Shown piece after piece: positions 30,615 to 41,300 of a stretch of 60,000 bases of DNA. The position numbers and the translations under genes are program-made. The stretch is from Hydractinia symbiolongicarpus. Lineage: Eukaryota > Cnidaria > Hydrozoa > Anthoathecata > Hydractiniidae. Each line of letters starts with the position of its first letter. The first letter of the stretch is position 1. The notes beneath the pieces were generated by a model. It ran no database searches, was not told where the DNA came from, and saw only the letters and a list, made by a program, of their open reading frames with translations. The DNA is taken from NCBI RefSeq assembly GCF_029227915.1, contig NC_079875.1:30286001-30346000 (forward strand). The letters run 5' to 3'.

Positions 30615-30881
30615 CTACACAATTTCGATCACTTCTCCCGTATCTTGATCTATGAGCAAGTCGCTATCATTTACGACACGTCGCTGAGCGAGATCCCTCA
30701 AATATTGAGCTAGATTTTTCTGCCATGCAATTTTAACACAAGGCTCGCAGTACGGTCCGTCCGTTTGTGTCGACGCATCCTTATACTTGACCTTGTGTAT
30801 GGCCTCAATAAGGTCTATTCGCTTTAACGTGGAGTACCCTTTGAGATCTAAGGCTTTAGCTTCTTGTCGCAGTTTGTCCAT
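30615..30881 (-). CDS. Small protein with SAP/Rho-N-like motif
   Basis: 88 residues. ATG at complement 30881 is in ACATAAACAAATGG context. Residues 1-30 (LRQEAKALDLKGYSTLKRIDLIEAI) match the helix-extended-helix pattern of SAP or Rho N-terminal domains, which bind nucleic acid. A CEPC pair follows. The acidic C terminus ends at TAG. It is intact and the gene end abuts the GATCTAGT hairpin. A DNA-binding accessory or virion core protein is a reasonable inference. Confidence 0.6.
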   Translation of the reverse strand: MDKLRQEAKALDLKGYSTLKRIDLIEAIHKVKYKDASTQTDGPYCEPCVKIAWQKNLAQYLRDLAQRRVVNDSDLLIDQDTGEVIEIV

Positions 30882-30918
30882 TTGTTTATGTAGCTGACCA
30901 CAACCAGGCTTTCGTTAT

Positions 30919-30944
30919 TTTTGTGACTGTTTCCAGTCACAAAA
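30919..30944. terminator. Hairpin between two minus-strand genes
   Basis: TTTTGTGACTG/CAGTCACAAAA is an 11-bp perfect stem with a 4-nt loop, 3' of the minus gene that ends at 30963. TTTTGTGA family. Confidence 0.65.
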
Positions 30945-30962
30945 GATTACTTTTTAGTCTTT

Positions 30963-31283
30963 TTAGTCTTCCACTTCCACAAGATCGTAATCATAGTAAA
31001 ATTGACCAGGATTCTTCGTAGATTGTTTCCTTCCAAGTGATTTGATAAACATCTGACCTGTTCGACCTATCAAAGCTTCTCTCAGTACACTCGTTGCCCA
31101 TGCTCGAAATCGTTCACCATCGCAATCGATCAATGTGATGACAGTTGCATCACCTTTTTTGGTCTTGATCTCTTCAACATACTCAATTTTGAATATGATT
31201 CCAGTGGGAACATCACGCCACTTCATAATGCTCTCGTGTTCTGATTTCAAGACATCAAATTGTTCTGCAGATAGGAAAGGCAT
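30963..31283 (-). CDS. Small protein, possibly OB-fold/ssDNA-binding-like
   Basis: 106 residues from ATG at complement 31283 (MPFLSAEQ); the frame is open a little further upstream but without ATG. The start lies right behind TATAATAAAGAG, the same motif as in the TIR promoters. Alternating beta-type segments (TGIIFKIEYVEEIKT, ATVITLIDCDGERFRAWA, FYYDYDLVEVED) suggest a small OB-like barrel of the kind seen in single-stranded DNA-binding proteins. Intact, unassigned. A replication accessory role is inference. Confidence 0.55.
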   Translation of the reverse strand: MPFLSAEQFDVLKSEHESIMKWRDVPTGIIFKIEYVEEIKTKKGDATVITLIDCDGERFRAWATSVLREALIGRTGQMFIKSLGRKQSTKNPGQFYYDYDLVEVED

Positions 31284-31334
31284 CTCTTTATTATAGATTT
31301 TTTTAAACCTCAACCAGGATCAAAATACTGGACA

Positions 31335-32611
31335 TTACTTCCATAATTTAGATATCTCGCGCTTTTCTTCCTCATCTAAACACCAATTCCAATATCGATC
31401 CGGATGCCACGCCACTGGCATTACCTCATTCCATAGTTTTACATAACAATTGCGCTTGTGATGATGCCGCAGCAATTCATCATGAATGACATCAAAACCA
31501 CGCAGCAATACAACAATCGCGATGTGACCATTGCGAGCTGCAAGTCTCATGGCCCAATCAAAGTCTGTCGCACCCCATTCTTTGCACAGTTTAACAATCT
31601 CGATGTGACCATTGAAAGCTGCATTAAGAATGCCCCAATCAAAGTCTGTCGCACCCCACTCTTTGCACAGTTTAACAATCTCGATGTGACCATTTTCAGC
31701 TGCACTTTCTAGAGCCCCATTAAACTCTGTCGCACCCCACTCTTTGCACAGTTTAACAATCTCGATGTGACCATTGAGAGCTGCAATAAGAATGGCCCCA
31801 TTAAACTCTGTCGCACCCCACTCTTTGCACAGTTCAACAATCTCGATGTGACCATTTTCAGCTGCACTTTCTAGAGCCCAATCAAAGTCTGTCGCACCCC
31901 ATTCTTTGCACAGTTTAACAATCTCGATGTGACCATTGAGAGCTGCATTATCTAGAGCCAAATTAAAGTGCGTCGCACCCCACTCTTTAAAAATCTTAAC
32001 CATCTCCATGTGACCATTTTTAGCTGCACTTTCTAGAGCCCAATTAAAGTCTGTCGCACCCCATTCTTTGCACAGTTTAACAATCTCGATGTGACCATTT
32101 TCAGCTGCACGTTTCATGGGCCTATCAAAGTTCGTCACACCCCACTCTTTGCACAGTTTAACAATCTCGATGTGACCATTTTCAGCTGCTTTTTTCATGG
32201 CCCCATTAAAGTCTGTCGCACACCACTCTTTAAAAATCTTAACCATCTCCATGTGACCATTTTTAGCTGCATTTCGTAGAGGTAAATTAAAGTCCGTTGT
32301 CACCAGTTTGATGTCACGGTGCTTGCGAACGTTTTCCATGGTCTTGCCAAAGAAGCTATTATTCATTAGCTTAAAAATGTCTTTCTCAAAGTCATTTTTA
32401 GCTGTATTATCTGTCGTACCAGATTCTTTGCACAGCTTAACAATCTCGACTTCATCGTCCGTCCACCAATTTGCTCCTTCGCCCTGTTATAATAAAAAGT
32501 AACAGTGTCTCGCACACTCTGCAGTCTCTCTGCAAGAGCATCACGTGTTGCTGCTACTGGCGCTGAGACAGCACTATATAATTTACTGATTGCATTTCTG
32601 AAGTAATTCAT
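31335..32611 (-). pseudogene. TIR-started ankyrin-repeat protein carrying a PolB fragment, frameshifted
   Basis: ATG at complement 32611 opens inside the right TIR with the same leader as the left-end gene (MNYFRNAISKL). After about 50 codons the leader frame drifts into a short tail ending near 32366, while the ankyrin frame is open from just inside the TIR boundary (about 32450), so an indel near 32450 separates them. The ankyrin frame has one unit-like piece (EIVKLCKES), then 35 residues resembling DNA polymerase B around motif B (32396-32292, with [14 protein letters not shown]), then nine 27-residue repeats of the type [20 protein letters not shown], a degenerate tenth, and a Trp-rich end ([16 protein letters not shown]). 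Ankyrin repeats bind proteins; a host-interaction role is inferred. Confidence 0.8.
31560..32285. repeat. 81-bp tandem repeats encoding ankyrin units
   Basis: Nine consecutive units of 81 bp carry CACCCCA(C/T)TCTTTGCACAG and ATCTCGATGTGACCATT on the + strand. Two units use a variant (TCTTTAAAAATCTTAACCAT). The nucleotide conservation shows recent unit duplication and conversion. The encoded repeat is 27 residues, shorter than the canonical 33. Confidence 0.85.
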
Positions 32612-32876
32612 TTCTCTTTATTATATACAGATTTTTGACTTTCAGAGTTTTTTTTGAAGTGGACAAAATTTGAGTAGGGAATTTCCCTTTCTATTCAAAT
32701 AGATTTGCGCATGGGCGTTTTTCAGCAGTTTTGTCGAGTGCCGTGATGTCACGTGTTTAATCACTTGAGGCATGATAAAATCTGTGACGTCACAAGAAAA
32801 ATTCTGTATGATATTTTTATAAGGGCTTGACCGTCGAAAACCAAAAACCTGCTTATAAGGGTGTACTACTCTAGCT
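32455..32876 (-). repeat. Right terminal inverted repeat
   Basis: 422 bp, inverse of 15048-15469. It contains the mirrored CRE-like palindrome (32784-32793), TATA-like box (about 32612-32627) and the first codons of the ankyrin gene. Confidence 0.95.
32784..32793. promoter_or_regulatory. CRE-like palindrome in the right TIR
   Basis: GTGACGTCAC, the mirror of the left-TIR site, is unchanged although neighbouring positions differ between the TIRs. Confidence 0.5.
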
Positions 32877-32882
32877 AATGTA
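32877..32882. repeat. Right copy of target-site duplication
   Basis: AATGTA directly follows the right TIR and continues into a satellite monomer (CCTTAGGGTCAACAAC). It matches the left flank AATGT(A). Confidence 0.8.
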
Positions 32883-35800
32883 CCTTAGGGTCAACAACAT
32901 CTCAGTTTCTATATATTTTAGTTGTAAAGTTGATAAGCAAGGCATTTCAAAGTGACGAGTGTCATGTATTTGCTACTTTTCGTATTGATACAAGATAATT
33001 GTCATTTAGGGTCGACAACCTCTTCCCAGTTTCTATGTATTTTAGCCGTAAAATTGATAACCGAGCCATTTCAAAGTGACCAGTGCCATGTATTTGCAAT
33101 TTTTCGTATTGATACAGAATAATTGTCACTTAGGGTCGACAACCTCGTCTGAGGTTCTACATATTATAGCCTTAAAATTGATAAACAAGACATTTAAAAG
33201 AGACAAATGGCTCATATATTTCTGATTCTTCGTGTTGATACAAGATAATTGTCATTTAGGGTCGACAACCTCGTCTTAGGTTCTATATACTTTAGTCGTA
33301 AAATTGCTAAACGAGGCATTTCAAAGTGACATGTATTTGCGATTTTCGTATTGATACAAGATAACTGTACCTTAGGGACGACAAGCTCGTCTCAGTTTCT
33401 ACATATTTTAGCCGTAAAATTGATAAACGAGGCATTTAAAAGAGACAAATGTCTTATATATTTGCGATTCTTCGTGTTCGTACAAGATAATTGTCATTTA
33501 GGGTGGACAACTTCATCTCAGGTTCTATATATTTTAGTCGTAAAATTGATAAACGAGGCATTTAAAAGAGACAAATGTCTCATATATTTGCGATTCTTCG
33601 TGTTCGTACAAGATGATTGTCATTTAGGGACGAGAATCTTGTCTCAGGTTCCATATAATTTAGTTGTAAAATTGATAAACGAGGCATTTCAAAGTGACGA
33701 GTGTCATGTATTTGCGATTTTTCGTATTGATACAAGATAATTGTGCCTTAGGGTCAACAACGTCTCAGGTTCTATATATTTTAGTCGTAAAATTGGTAAA
33801 CGGGGTATTTCAAAGTGATGAGTGTTATAAATTTGCGTTTTTTCGTGTTGATACAAGATAATTGTCATTTAAGGTCAACAACCTCGTCTCAGGTTCTATA
33901 TATTTTAGCCTTAAAAGTGATAAACGAGGCATTTAAAAGAGACAAATGTCTCATATATTTGCGATTCTTTGTGTTGATACAAGATAATTGTCATTTAGGG
34001 TCGACAACCTCGTCTCAGGTTCTATATATTTTAGTCGTAAAATTGCTAAACGAGGCATTTCAAAGTGACATGTATTTGCGACTTTTCGTATTGATACAAG
34101 ATAATTGTACTTTAGGGCCAACAACCTCGTCTCAGGTGCTACATAAGTTAGCCTTAAAATTGAAAAACAAGGCATTTCAAAGTGACAAGTGTCATGTATT
34201 TGCGATTTTTCGTATTGATACAAGATAACTGTACCTTAGGGACGACAAGCTCGTCTCAGTTTCTACATATTTTAGCCGTAAAATTGATAAACGAGGCATT
34301 TGAAAGAGACAAATGTCTTATATATTTGCGATTCTTCGTGTTCGTACAAGATAATTGTCATTTAGGGTGGACAACTTCATCTCAGGTTCTATATATTTTA
34401 GTCGTAAAATTGATAAACGAGGCATTTAAAAGAGACAAATGTCTCATATATTTGCGATTCTTCGTGTTCGTACAAGATGATTGTCATTTAGGGACGAGAA
34501 TCTTGTCTCAGGTTCCATATAATTTAGTTGTAAAATTGATAAACGAGGCATTTCAAAGTGACGAGTGTCATGTATTTGCGATTTTTCGTATTGATACAAG
34601 ATAATTGTACTTTAGGGTCAACAACCTCGTCTCAGGTGCTATATATTTTAGCCTTAAAATTGAAAAACAAGCCATTTCAAAGTGACGAGTGTCATGTATT
34701 TGCGATTTTTCGTATTGATACAAGATAACTCTACCTTAGGGACGACAAGCTCGTCTCAGGTTCAATATATTTTAGTTGTTTAGTTAGAAGGAGACAAATG
34801 TCTCATATATTTGCGATTCTTCGTGTTGATACAAGATAATTGTCATTTAGGGTCGACAACCTCATCTCAGGTTCTATATATTTTAGTCGTAAAATTGATA
34901 AACAAGGCACTTTAAAGAGACAAATGTCTCATATATTTGCGATTCTTCGTGTTGATACAAGATAATTGTCATTTTGGGACGACAATCTTGTCTCAGGTTC
35001 CATATATTTTAGTTGTAAAATTGATAAACGAGGCAATCCAAAGTGACGAGTGTTATGTATTTGCGATTTTTCGTATTGATACAAGATAACTGGACCTTAG
35101 GGACGACAAGCTCGTCTCAGTTTCTATATATTTTAGCCGTAAAATTGATAAACGAGGCATTTAAAAGAGACAAATGTCTCATATATTTGCGATTCTTCGT
35201 GTTCGTACAAGATGATTGTCATTTAGGGTGGACAACTTCATCTCAGGTTCTATATATTTTAGTCGTAAAATTGATAAACGAGGCATTTAAAAGAGACAAA
35301 TGTCTCATATATTTGCGATTCTTCGTGTTCGTACAAGATGATTGTCATTTAGGGACGAGAATCTTGTCTCAGGTTCCATATGATTTAGTTGTAAAATTGA
35401 TAAACGAGGCATTTCAAAGTGACGAGTGTCATGTATTTGCGATTTTTCGTATTGATACAAGATAATTGTACTTTAGGGTCAACAACCTCGTCTCAGGTGC
35501 TATATATTTTAGCCTTAAAATTGAAAAACAAGCCATTTCAAAGTGACGAGTGTCATGTATTTGCGATTTTTCGTATTGATACAAGATAACTGTACCTTAG
35601 GGACGACAAGCTCGTCTCAGGTTCAATATATTTTAGTTGTTTAGTTAGAAGGAGACAAATGTCTCATATATTTGCGATTCTTCGTGTTGATACAAGATAA
35701 TTGTCATTTAGGGTCGACAACCTCATCTCAGGTTCTATATATTTTAGTCGTAAAATTGATAAACAAGGCACTTTAAAGAGACAAATGTCTCATATATTTG

Positions 35801-37458
35801 CGATTCTTCGTGTTGATACAAGATAATTGTCATTTGGGGACGACAATCTTGTCTCAGGTTCCATATATTTTAGTTGTAAAATTGATAAACGAGGCAATCC
35901 AAAGTGACGAGTGTTATGTATTTGCGATTTTTCGTATTGATACAAGATAACTGGACCTTAGGGACGACAAGCTCGTCTCAGTTTCTATATATTTTAGCCG
36001 TAAAATTGATAAACGAGGCATTTAAAAGAGACAAATGTCTCATATATTTGCGATTCTTCGTGTTCGTACAAGATGATTGTCATTTAGGGACGAGAATCTT
36101 GTCTCAGGTTCCATATAATTTAGTTGTAAAATTGATAAACGAGGCATTTCAAAGTGACGAGTGTCATGTATTTGCGATTTTTCGTATTGATACAAGATAA
36201 TTGTACTTTAGGGTCAACAACCTCGTCTCAGGTGCTATATATTTTAGCCTTAAAATTGAAAAACAAGCCATTTCAAAGTGACGAGTGTCATGTATTTGCG
36301 ATTTTTCGTATTGATACAAGATAACTGTACCTTAGGGACGACAAGCTCGTCTCAGTTTCTATATATTTTAGCCGTAAAATTGATAAACGAGGCATTTAAA
36401 AGAGACAAATGTCTCATATATTTGCGATTCTTCGTGTTCGTACAAGTTAATTGTCATTTAGGGACGAGAATCTCGTCTCAGGTTCAATATATTTTAGTTG
36501 TTTAGTTAAAAGGAGACAAATGTCTCATATATTTGCGATTCTTCGTGTTGATACAAGATAATTGTCATTTAGGGTCGACAACCTCATCTCAGGTTCTATA
36601 TATTTCAGTCGTAAAATTGATAAACAAGGCACTTTAAAGACACAAATGTCTCATATATTTGCGATTCTTCGTGTTGATACAAGATAATTGTCATTTGGGG
36701 ACGACAATCTTGTCTCAGGTTCCATATATTTTAGTTGTAAAATTGATAAACGAGGCAATCCAAAGTGACGAGTGTTATGTATTTGCGATTTTTCGTATTG
36801 ATACAAGATAACTGGACCTTAGGGACGACAAGCTCGTCTCAGTTTCTATATATTTTAGCCGTAAAATTGATAAACGAGGCATTTAAAAGAGACAAATGTC
36901 TCATATATTTGCGATTTTTCGTACTGATACAAGATAATTGTCATTTAAGGACGACAATCTCGTCTCAGGTTCAATATATTTTAGTTGTTTAGTTTAAAGG
37001 AGACAAATGTTTCATATATTTGCGATTCTTCGTGTTGATACAAGATAGTTGTCATTTAGGGTCGACAACCTCGTCCCAGGTTCTATGTATTTTAGTCGTA
37101 AAATTGCTAAACGAGGCATTTAAAAATGACATGTATTTGCGATTTTTCGTATTGATACAAGAAAATTGTCATTTGGGTACGACAACCTCGTCTCAGATTC
37201 TATATATTTTAGTCGTAAAATTGATAAACGAGGCATTTAAAAGTGATAAGTGTCATGAATTTGCGATTTTTCGTTTTGATACAAGATAATTGTACCTTAG
37301 GGACGACAAGCTCGTCCCAGTTTCTATATATTTTAGCCGTAAAATTGATAAACAAGGCATTTCAAAGTGATGAGTGTTATATATTTGGGATTTTTTCGTA
37401 TTGATACAGGATAATTGTCACTTAGGGTCGACAACCTCGTCTCAGGTTCTACATATTT
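32877..37458. repeat. Satellite array, right block with 861-bp higher-order repeat
   Basis: Same monomer family as the left block. From about 34182 a set of seven monomers repeats with a period of 861 bp (equivalent positions 34182, 35043, 35904, 36765), including marker blocks TTAGTTGTTTAGTTAGAAGG and GAGGCAATCCAAAGTGACG. The third unit has an internal rearrangement without change of total period. Copies are nearly identical, so they arose recently. Confidence 0.92.
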
Positions 37459-38338
37459 GAATTTCCGCCCCCGAAGGCGTAGGAATTTCTTTAAAACCGT
37501 CGTTTTTTTCTTTTGGAGCATTTTTTGAGAAAAAATCGACCCTGGGATTTAACGTTCCTCTGATTTTATGTTACCTAAATGTCATTTAAGGCCAAAATTG
37601 GTCCAAAAAGTAAAACTACTTTATGTTCGACAAAATTTGGCACAGTTAACAAAAAAGTATGCTTAACATGATGGTGACATTAAAATTTTGATTTTTTGCC
37701 ACCTAAATATCATTTTAGGCCAAAATTAGTCCAAAAATCAAAACTATTATATTTTCGACGAAATTTGGCACAGATCACAAAAAAAGTATGCTGAACATGA
37801 TGGTGACATTAAAATATTGATTTTTGTCACCTAAATGCCATTTTAGGCCAAAATTGGCCCAAAAATTAAAACCACTTCATTTTCGGCCAAATTTGGCACA
37901 GTTAACAAATAAAGTATGCTAAAAATGATGACGATACAAAAGTTTGATTTTATGTCACCTAAATGTCATTGTAGGCCAAAATTTAAAACTACTTTACTTT
38001 CGACAAAAATTGGCACAGTTAATAAAAAAAAGTATGCTGAACATGATGGTGGCATCAAAACTTTGATTTTTTGTCAACTAAATGCCGATTAAGACCATGG
38101 GCGTTTCAATCGCAAGACTTTTAACCGTTAATGATAGGCTGTATTTTTTGTTAGCAATTTATTTTAAAATGTGAGTTTATTATTATTTTTCTTTTTGTTT
38201 GCGTTTGTTGTAAGATATAATGTCACTTGTGTGCTTTATCTTCAGAGCTTCATGCACCAAACCTCTTCGAATGTTTGGCACGATAACACAACGAATTAGC
38301 AGGTTGTCATCAAATATTTTAGAAGCAAGCGGAAATTC
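37459..38338. mobile_element. Insertion of about 0.9 kb in the satellite with 10-bp inverted ends
   Basis: Satellite sequence is broken at GGTTCTACATATTT and resumes near 38358 at TTTAGCCTTAAAATTGAC. The inserted DNA starts GAATTTCCGC (37459-37468), and GCGGAAATTC occurs at 38329-38338. A further ~20 bp (AGTCCCCAGGGCTTCTTG) lies before the satellite resumes, so the exact right end is uncertain. No coding capacity; the interior holds a 128-bp tandem repeat. Probably a non-autonomous DNA element. Confidence 0.6.
37561..38092. repeat. 128-bp tandem repeat, about four copies
   Basis: The phrase ACCTAAATGTCATTTTAGGC recurs at 37573, 37701, 37829 and 37957 (period exactly 128 bp) and degenerately at 38076 (119 bp, a 9-bp deletion). 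Other shared blocks are TTTGGCACAGTTAACAAA and AGTATGCTGAACATGATGG. Unrelated to the surrounding satellite. Confidence 0.9.
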
Positions 38339-38357
38339 TTAGAGTCCCCAGGGCTTC

Positions 38358-41300
38358 TTGTTTAGCCTTAAAATTGACAAACAAAGCATTTAAAAGAGAC
38401 AAGTCTCATGTATTTGCCTTTTTTGGTGTTCGAACAAGATAATTGTCATTTAGGGTCGACAACCTCGTCTCAGGTTCTACATATTTTAGCCGTAAAATTG
38501 ACAAACAAGGCATTTAAAAGTGACGACTGTTATATAGTTGCGATTTTTCGTATTGATACAGGATATGTGCCATTAAGGGTCAACAACCTCGTCTCCAGTC
38601 TCTATATACTTCAGCCGTGAAATTGATAGAACGAGGCATTTTAAAGTGACGAGTTTAATGCAATTTTAGTATTGATACAAGATAGTTGTCCTTTAAGGTC
38701 AACAACATCTCAGGTTTTATATATTTCAGCCGTATAATTGATAAACGAGGCATTTATAAGAGACGAGTGTAAGATATTTGTCATTTAGGGACGAGAATCT
38801 CGTCTCACGTTCTATATATTTTTGCCGTAAAATTGATAAACGAGGTATTTAAAAGTGACAAGTGTTATGTATTTGCAATTTTTTGTTTTGATACACGCTA
38901 ATTGTACCTTAGTGACGACAACCTCGTCTCAGGTTCTATATATCATAGCCGTAAGATTGATAAACGAGGCATTTCAAAGTGACGAGTGTCATGTATTTGC
39001 GATTTTTGGTGTTCGTACAAGATAATTGTCATTTAGGGTCGACAACCTCATCTCAGGTTCTATATATTTTAGTCGTAAAATTAATAAACGAGGCATTTAA
39101 AAGAGACAAATGTCTCATATATTTGCGATTCTTCGTGTTGATACAAGACAAATGCCTCATATACTTGCGATTCTTCGTGTTGATACAAGATAATTGTACC
39201 TTAGTGACGACAACCTCGTCTCAGGTTCTATATATTATAGCCGTAAAATTGATAAACGAGGCATTTCAAAGACACGTGTGTCTCCGATATTTGCGATATT
39301 TTGTATTGATATAGGATAATTGTACTTTAGGGTCAACAACCTTGTTTCAAGTTTTTATATTTTAGCCCTAAATTTAATATACGAAGCATTTAAAAGAGAC
39401 CAGTGTCTCATATATTTGCGTGTCAAAGTGTCATGTATTTGCGATTTTTAGTTTTGATAGAACCTAATTGTACCTTAGTGACGACAACCTCGTCTCAGGT
39501 TTTATATATTATAGCCGTAAAATTGATAAGCGAGGCATTTCAAAGAGACGTGTGTCTCAGATATTTGCGATATTTTGTATTGATATAGGATAATTGTACT
39601 TTGGGTTCAACAACCTCGTTTCAAGTTTTTATATTTTAGCCGTAAAATTTATATACGAAGCATTTAAAAGAGACGAGTGTCTCATATATTTGCGATTTTT
39701 CGTACTGATACAGGATAATCGTACTTTAGGGACGACAACCTCCTCTCAGGTTCTACATATTTTAGCTCTAAAATTGATAAACGAGGTATTTAAAAGTGAC
39801 AAGTGTTATGTATTTGCAATTTTTTGTTTTGATACACGCTAATTGTACCTTAGTGACGACAACCTCGTCTCAGGTTCTATATATCATAGCCGTAAGATTG
39901 ATAAACGAGGCATTTCAAAGTGACGAGTGTCATGTATTTGCGATTTTTGGTGTTCGTACAAGATAATTGTCATTTAGGGTCGACAACCTCATCTCAGGTT
40001 CTATATATTTTAGTCGTAAAATTAATAAACGAGGCATTTAAAAGAGACAAATGTCTCATATATTTGCGATTCTTCGTGTTGATACAAGACAAATGCCTCA
40101 TATACTTGCGATTCTTCGTGTTGATACAAGATAATTGTACCTTAGTGACGACAACCTCGTCTCAGGTTCTATATATTATAGCCGTAAAATTGATAAACGA
40201 GGCATTTCAAAGACACGTGTGTCTCCGATATTTGCGATATTTTGTATTGATATAGGATAATTGTACTTTAGGGTCAACAACCTTGTTTCAAGTTTTTATA
40301 TTTTAGCCCTAAATTTAATATACGAAGCATTTAAAAGAGACCAGTGTCTCATATATTTGCGTGTCAAAGTGTCATGTATTTGCGATTTTTAGTTTTGATA
40401 GAACCTAATTGTACCTTAGTGACGACAACCTCGTCTCAGGTTTTATATATTATAGCCGTAAAATTGATAAACGAGGCATTTCAAAGAGACGTGTGTCTCA
40501 GATATTTGCGATATTTTGTATTGATATAGGATAATTGTACTTTGGGTTCAACAACCTCGTTTCAAGTTTTTATATTTTAGCCGTAAAATTAATATACGAA
40601 GCATTTAAAAGAGACGAGTGTCTCATATATTTGCGATTTTTCGTACTGATACAGGATAATCGTACTTTAGGGACGACAACCTCCTCTCAGGTTCTACATA
40701 TTTTAGCTCTAAAATTGATAAACGAGGTATTTAAAAGTGACAAGTGTTATGTATTTGCAATTTTTTGTTTTGATACACGCTAATTGTACCTTAGTGACGA
40801 CAACCTCGTCTCAGGTTCTATATATCATAGCCGTAAGATTGATAAACGAGGCATTTCAAAGTGACGAGTGTCATGTATTTGCGATTTTTGGTGTTCGTAC
40901 AAGATAATTGTCATTTAGGGTCGACAACCTCATCTCAGGTTCTATATATTTTAGTCGTAAAATTAATAAACGAGGCATTTAAAAGAGACAAATGTCTCAT
41001 ATATTTGCGATTCTTCGTGTTGATACAAGACAAATGCCTTATATACTTGCGATTCTTCGTGTTGATACAAGATAATTGTACCTTAGTGACGACAACCTCG
41101 TCTCAGGTTCTATATATTATAGCCGTAAAATTGATAAACGAGGCATTTCAAAGACACGTGTGTCTCCGATATTTGCGATATTTTGTATTGATATAGGATA
41201 ATTGTACTTTAGGGTCAACAACCTTGTTTCAAGTTTTTATATTTTAGCCCTAAATTTAATATACGAAGCATTTAAAAGAGACCAGTGTCTCATATATTTG

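Larger units (their letters stand above)
15048..32876. mobile_element. Polinton/Maverick (adintovirus-like) element, decayed full-length copy
   Basis: The element is 17,829 bp, starts AGCTAGAGTAG and ends with the inverse. It carries 422-bp TIRs and a 5-6 bp target duplication, and it sits inside a satellite monomer: removing it plus one AATGT restores the spacing of the satellite consensus GATACAAGATAATTGTACC. Gene content defines the class: protein-primed DNA polymerase B, retrovirus-like integrase, A32-type packaging ATPase and capsid-like proteins. It is visibly richer in G and C than the surrounding DNA. Polymerase, integrase, ATPase, BRO, capsid, coiled-coil and penton-like genes all carry stops, frameshifts or deletions, while several accessory genes remain open. 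The TIRs differ at roughly a dozen positions, so the insertion is neither brand new nor ancient. Confidence 0.95.

Noticed and set aside
31560-32285. CRISPR-like regular repeats
   Set aside because: The units are contiguous 81-bp coding repeats without spacers, in a eukaryotic mobile element.
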